This document shows positions 59,868 through 64,000 of a stretch of DNA of 64,000 bases, piece after piece; the stretch's first letter is position 1, and every line of letters starts with the position of its first letter. The notes under the pieces are model-generated. The model was given only the letters and a program-made list of their open reading frames with translations, was not told where the DNA came from and made no database searches. The stretch lies in NCBI GenBank assembly GCA_054601695.1, contig BAAHQB010000458.1:1-64000 (forward strand). Direction: 5' to 3'. A program made the translations under genes and the position numbers. The DNA comes from Amorphochlora amoebiformis. Taxonomy: Eukaryota; Cercozoa; Chlorarachniophyceae.

Positions 59868-60445
59868 TAAAGCAGTGGTACAGTAGATGGTAGTCCAGAG
59901 TTTGATTCAAGTCCGTTTGAATTATCATTAACTTTGTTCTCATTAACTACTAATTATAACAGCTAACAAACAATTTAATATTACATTCGTATGCAATTAT
60001 ATATAGTATTACAATAGTAGTCTAGTGGAAGTCACTACGTACGCGTATGGTACGTATATACGTACCGAATTATACAGATAATGTTTATGTACGTCTTTTA
60101 GCTTATGATACGCATCTACGAACAATTCACCAAGGTACATGCGCTCACGCGTGCTCACGTGATGGTCACGTGGGGCATTTGAGCGTGACATGGCGTGACG
60201 TCACGTTGTGTCGCGGTATATCTGGAACCCGGTACTACCCGGTACTACCTGGTACTACCTGGTACTACCTGGTACTACCTGGTACTACCTGGTACTACCG
60301 GCAAGGTAATCTCCGAGAAATCTCCGGGATCTCTAGCGATCTCCTGCTATCTGTAGTATACGAACGGGTATACTTGAACACGCTATCGATATCTACTCTT
60401 CGAGCCGCATCTATCTGTGCTATCTATATTGTTGTTTTAACAATA
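59868..60445 (+). mobile_element. tRNA-derived SINE-like element, copy 2
   Basis: The B-box GATTCAAGTCC (59904-59914) and the following gtttgaattatcattaactt match copy 1. The A-box is degraded (agcagtggtac). About 200 bp absent from copy 1 is inserted after the head. The body then resumes at about 60150 (ggtcacgtgg, cgtgacgtcacg, tctccgggatct, ctatcgatatctactcttcg). It lies between the kinase stop and the next gene, same orientation as copy 1. Confidence 0.7.
60232..60302 (+). repeat. 11-bp minisatellite ggtactacctg, six to seven copies
   Basis: Seven units of ggtactaccc/tg lie in tandem inside SINE-like copy 2. Copy 1 has only two or three such units (45060-45095), so the array has expanded or contracted since insertion. 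Confidence 0.92.
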
Positions 60446-60455
60446 TATACATACA

Positions 60456-60498
<43 letters not shown>

Positions 60499-60529
60499 TA
60501 AGATTATCCTCCTACCTCACAGCTAAGGT

Positions 60530-60573
<44 letters not shown>

Positions 60574-60599
60574 AATAAGTATAATATACATTCAAAAGG

Positions 60600-60776
<177 letters not shown>

Positions 60777-60825
60777 TGTATAATATACATTCATAAGGAA
60801 AAGCTCCTATTCCTCTTAACCTCAG

Positions 60826-61169
60826 AGCAAAAGGCACGTAGACCTCTCAACTCTCATATCGTCAACATCGCGCTTATATGCGCAAGAATTACTACGAACA
60901 TCTGTTAGGGATGGGCATGTTCAGGATGAGTAAGGTGCTTGAGGGTTAAGTTAGGGTTAGTTAGGGTTAGGGTTAGGGTTAGGGTTAGGGCTAGGGTTAG
61001 GGTTAGGGTTAGGGTTAGGGATAGGTTTAGGGTTAGGGTTAGGGTTAGGGTTAGGGTTAGCGGCTAGGGTTAGGGTTAGGGTTAGGGTTAGGGTTAGGAG
61101 GGTTAGGTTTGGGCTAGGGTCAGGGTTAGGGTTGGAGAGTAAGTTTTTGGGTTTAGGTTTGCTTTTTTG

Positions 61170-61231
<62 letters not shown>

Positions 61232-61232
61232 A

Positions 61233-61264
<32 letters not shown>

Positions 61265-61300
61265 TGTGTGTGTATATGATAAAAAAGATATATATATATG

Positions 61301-61355
<55 letters not shown>

Positions 61356-61376
61356 GGATATATATATTTATTAAAG

Positions 61377-61410
<34 letters not shown>

Positions 61411-61905
61411 GTATATATTATTTATACATATAATTTATATGTAGCTATGTAGGGGTATATGCATTACATATTACTTGTAGTGTTTTATTATTATTATTGT
61501 TATTGCTATAGTAAGTACACATATTACTATACTTATTTTAGTTTTACTACAATTATTTCTATTAACACTATTACTGCACTTCTATTAACACTATTACTGC
61601 ACTATTACGACATGCTAATGTTATTATTAGTATTATTATTATTAGTGTTATTAGTGTTATTGTTAGTATTACTATTAATAGTATTAGTAATATTACTATT
61701 AGAGGTTTTATTATTGTTAGTATTACTATTAATAGTACTAGTAATATTACTATTAGAGGTTTTGTTTATTGTTTTATTAGTATTAGTATTTGTTGGTGTT
61801 ATTGTTGTCGTTGTGATATTGTTATAACATGTTATATTGGTGCTATCATTATTACGATTATACTCATTTTTGTTGTTATTATATCTTTCATATACGATAT
61901 ATGTG

Positions 61906-61939
<34 letters not shown>

Positions 61940-61958
61940 TATTATATGTATATGTGTG

Positions 61959-62048
<90 letters not shown>

Positions 62049-62125
62049 GAAGATGTATGTGTATAATGAAGATGTATGTGTATATGTGTAAATATAAGTA
62101 TTTTTATACATATACATGAATACAC

Positions 62126-62170
<45 letters not shown>

Positions 62171-62255
62171 TAATATATATATACATATACATACATATAC
62201 ATATGCATATAGCGTGTGTGTTTTCTTTAGATAACTACATTCAACAACGAACATA

Positions 62256-62310
<55 letters not shown>

Positions 62311-62620
62311 TATATATATAGACAACATACATATATACATATACACATATACATATATATATAAATAATAACACATATAACGCAGGAACAGGAACCACGG
62401 ATTTTGGGGAGCGCGCGCGATCCCTCGACTATGATTGACAAAGTTCGGTGACGTATCCTTTTTTTTGAGCTTGTCGTGCTGGAGGGCATATCTGTCGTAT
62501 GTTGTCGTTGTAATGGACTTGCCTCATTTGCCCATGCGACCGAGAATTCAATCTAGGAGAATATCTTCGCGAGTTACCATTATGTCGCAAATTTATCAGA
62601 GCTTGATTATGATTCAATAA
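60826..62620 (+). CDS. 3' end of an unrecognised plus-strand gene
   Basis: Three phase-compatible exons: 60826-60903 ([26 protein letters not shown]), 62386-62447 ([20 protein letters not shown]) and 62557-62620 ([20 protein letters not shown], stop). The acceptors are cctcag, acgcag and tctag; donors are gttagg and gtgacg. The stop codon is embedded in an AATAAA hexamer (62616-62621), which would be an unusually early polyadenylation signal. The 5' end was not found between the kinase stop (59618) and 60826. The intron 60904-62385 contains a telomeric array and an ATT block. No family recognised. Confidence 0.5.
60945..61145 (+). repeat. Interstitial telomeric array, TTAGGG orientation
   Basis: About 200 bp of TTAGGG with variants (gggctaggg, gggatagg, agcggctagg), followed by TG and TA microsatellites to 61430. 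It lies in an intron of the preceding gene model. Confidence 0.92.
61470..61885 (+). repeat. (ATT)n/(TTA)n block with internal duplication
   Basis: Degenerate ttattattagtattattat DNA containing two copies of a unit with tactattaatagta, ttagtaatattactattaga and ggttttatt (about 61660-61710 and 61720-61765). Leu/Val/Ile open frames are repeat translations. Confidence 0.85.
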
Positions 62621-62624
62621 AATT

Positions 62625-63428
62625 AAAACAGCGCTACACGCGTACGTACGTACGCATTGCGAAGTAGGCGGTGGGGTCACGACTCACGACAAATATCTGT
62701 CGTTCCACATCGCTCGCATTACTAATGCAACACGCAACTATTTTCTTAGTACTAGTAAGAGGATATTGTAAGTCGCGACCATCATCAAGATTCAATGGCA
62801 CGGCATTGTGAGTCTATATCACAAGTTAATAAAATTTGAATAGAATCCGATCAAATGCCATGCACGTACGTATTTATTTGTATTGTATGTACGTATATGT
62901 AAGTTAGTACGCACAAGTACGTCGTAGTACGAATATCGTGATGTTCGACACCCACATATATTGCATGTACGTATATGTAATCACGTTACTGTTATTTGTG
63001 TTAGCACACGTACGTACTGGTATGCATGTCTACTAATACCACGGTCAGATGATGTTAGTCTATCTAGTTAGTCTAGTTAGTAACGGTACACATTATACGT
63101 TTATGTCGATATCTCATGTACATGCTTGTACATGCTTAAAGACATGCAGGTACTCGTACGATACTAATGTCAATATGTCAATTGCAATAGCTGAACATGT
63201 GAGTGTACGGTATGTAAAAGACGTCACATGAACATCGTATTCCTGTGCAGCGACAGTTATATAAGTATATTACATATACGTACGTACGTATATCACTGTC
63301 TAGACTGTTATCACATGATTGATTAACGTCAATGTATTTTAAATGCACTAGTTGTAACTTGTGCTTGATGTCATCCAATATTACAGTATCATAATATGAT
63401 ATGTATTATCTAGATTATACACACACAT

Positions 63429-63478
<50 letters not shown>

Positions 63479-63500
63479 AGTATATATCTAGATATATATT

Positions 63501-63547
<47 letters not shown>

Positions 63548-64000
63548 CACATGTATAATATTGCACAGTATATACTATAGATTCAATGATATTATCTAGA
63601 TTATTATTATAAATACATATAGAATTTTATACCAGATATTACAAACATGTATATGTATTTATATTGATCTAATATCTGTCATTTTACTATGTAATCTAGG
63701 TTTTATATCGAATTTTGAAGATGACCACATGTGTGATCGGTATGTATCGTTGATTCTCTTAAACTTGTTTTGCGTCATGTGAAGCCCTAAATGTGGAAGA
63801 GAATAATCCGTTGGATAAATAAGAACTCAAATGGTCGCCTTTTATCGGCAGCGGTAGAAGATATGTATAAACCTGCAAGTAAAAAATTAAGGATGTACAA
63901 CGGTGATCATCTTTGCTGTAAAGAGTTCTATATGTAGGATCTATGCTGCAATGAGCGCTATATACGACTAATCCGCTGATGGATAAATGATGCAACAGGG
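62625..64000. other. Region without a recognised gene; acgt-palindrome-rich part
   Basis: Mostly unique AT-rich sequence. Between 62640 and 63300 tacgtacgtacg-type palindromes recur (62640-62655, 62864-62900, 63280-63292). A TA tract lies at 63430-63545. No exon with both splice signals and coding character was found. Confidence 0.5.

Noticed and set aside
62429-62680. Minus-strand 83-codon frame starting MTPPPTSQCVRTYACSAV
   Set aside because: Overlaps two plus-strand exons that join in phase with a third; no minus-strand donor or domain.

Overview
The window is nuclear DNA from a eukaryote with an unusual genome. Long (TA)n tracts, with smaller (CA)n, (CT)n, (GA)n and (TAA)n tracts, fill about two thirds of it. 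The rest is short non-repetitive islands of 30-370 bp. When the islands are read for splice sites (acceptor usually tatag or cag directly after a TA tract, donor GT) and for codon phase, they join into several multi-exon protein genes whose introns are almost pure microsatellite. The telomere motif is TTAGGG/CCCTAA, present as interstitial arrays. Spliceosomal introns, an ABHD17-like hydrolase, a GT32 glycosyltransferase and a DNA-PKcs C-terminus fit a protist or microalga; I cannot name the taxon from sequence alone.

Layout. 0.8-1.45 kb: 5' end of an unrecognised minus-strand gene. 2.4-15.1 kb (+): ABHD17-like serine hydrolase with the whole catalytic triad. 15.8-16.7 kb (+): three phase-compatible exons of an unrecognised gene. 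18.2-20 kb: GA-rich repeats and a telomeric array. 22.16-22.98 kb (+): an intronless, GC-richer two-finger C2H2 protein. 27.5-24.3 kb (-): Gln/Arg-rich unknown protein. 35.57-28.10 kb (-): complete 14-exon gene for a 757-residue acidic-to-basic disordered protein. 36.15-48.15 kb (+): complete 21-exon gene for a 558-residue secreted or ER-type protein with four EF-hands, divergent from the previous gene. 49.4-56.8 kb (+): GT32 (OCH1-like) glycosyltransferase interrupted by two outward-facing telomeric arrays. 57.56-59.62 kb (+): only the C-lobe and FATC domain of a DNA-PKcs-like kinase. 60.8-62.6 kb (+): 3' end of one more unknown gene. 62.6-64 kb: no gene seen.

The most notable pattern is what I call exon echoes. 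At more than ten introns, in at least six genes and on both strands, the intron contains one to eighteen extra copies of the exon's edge together with its splice site, each embedded in TA repeat. Most echoes copy the 3' splice site plus the first 10-50 nt of the following exon and lie upstream of it. A few copy the 3' end of an exon plus its donor and lie downstream. The largest case is a 1.9-kb minisatellite in the ABHD17 gene made of about 18 copies of one exon start. This looks like a genome-wide process of intron growth or gain. A tRNA-derived SINE-like element with A-box and B-box is also present in two copies.

Exon models were assembled by eye. Phase closes to whole codons across all 14 and all 21 exons of the two complete genes, which is the main internal check. 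No transcript or database evidence was available.
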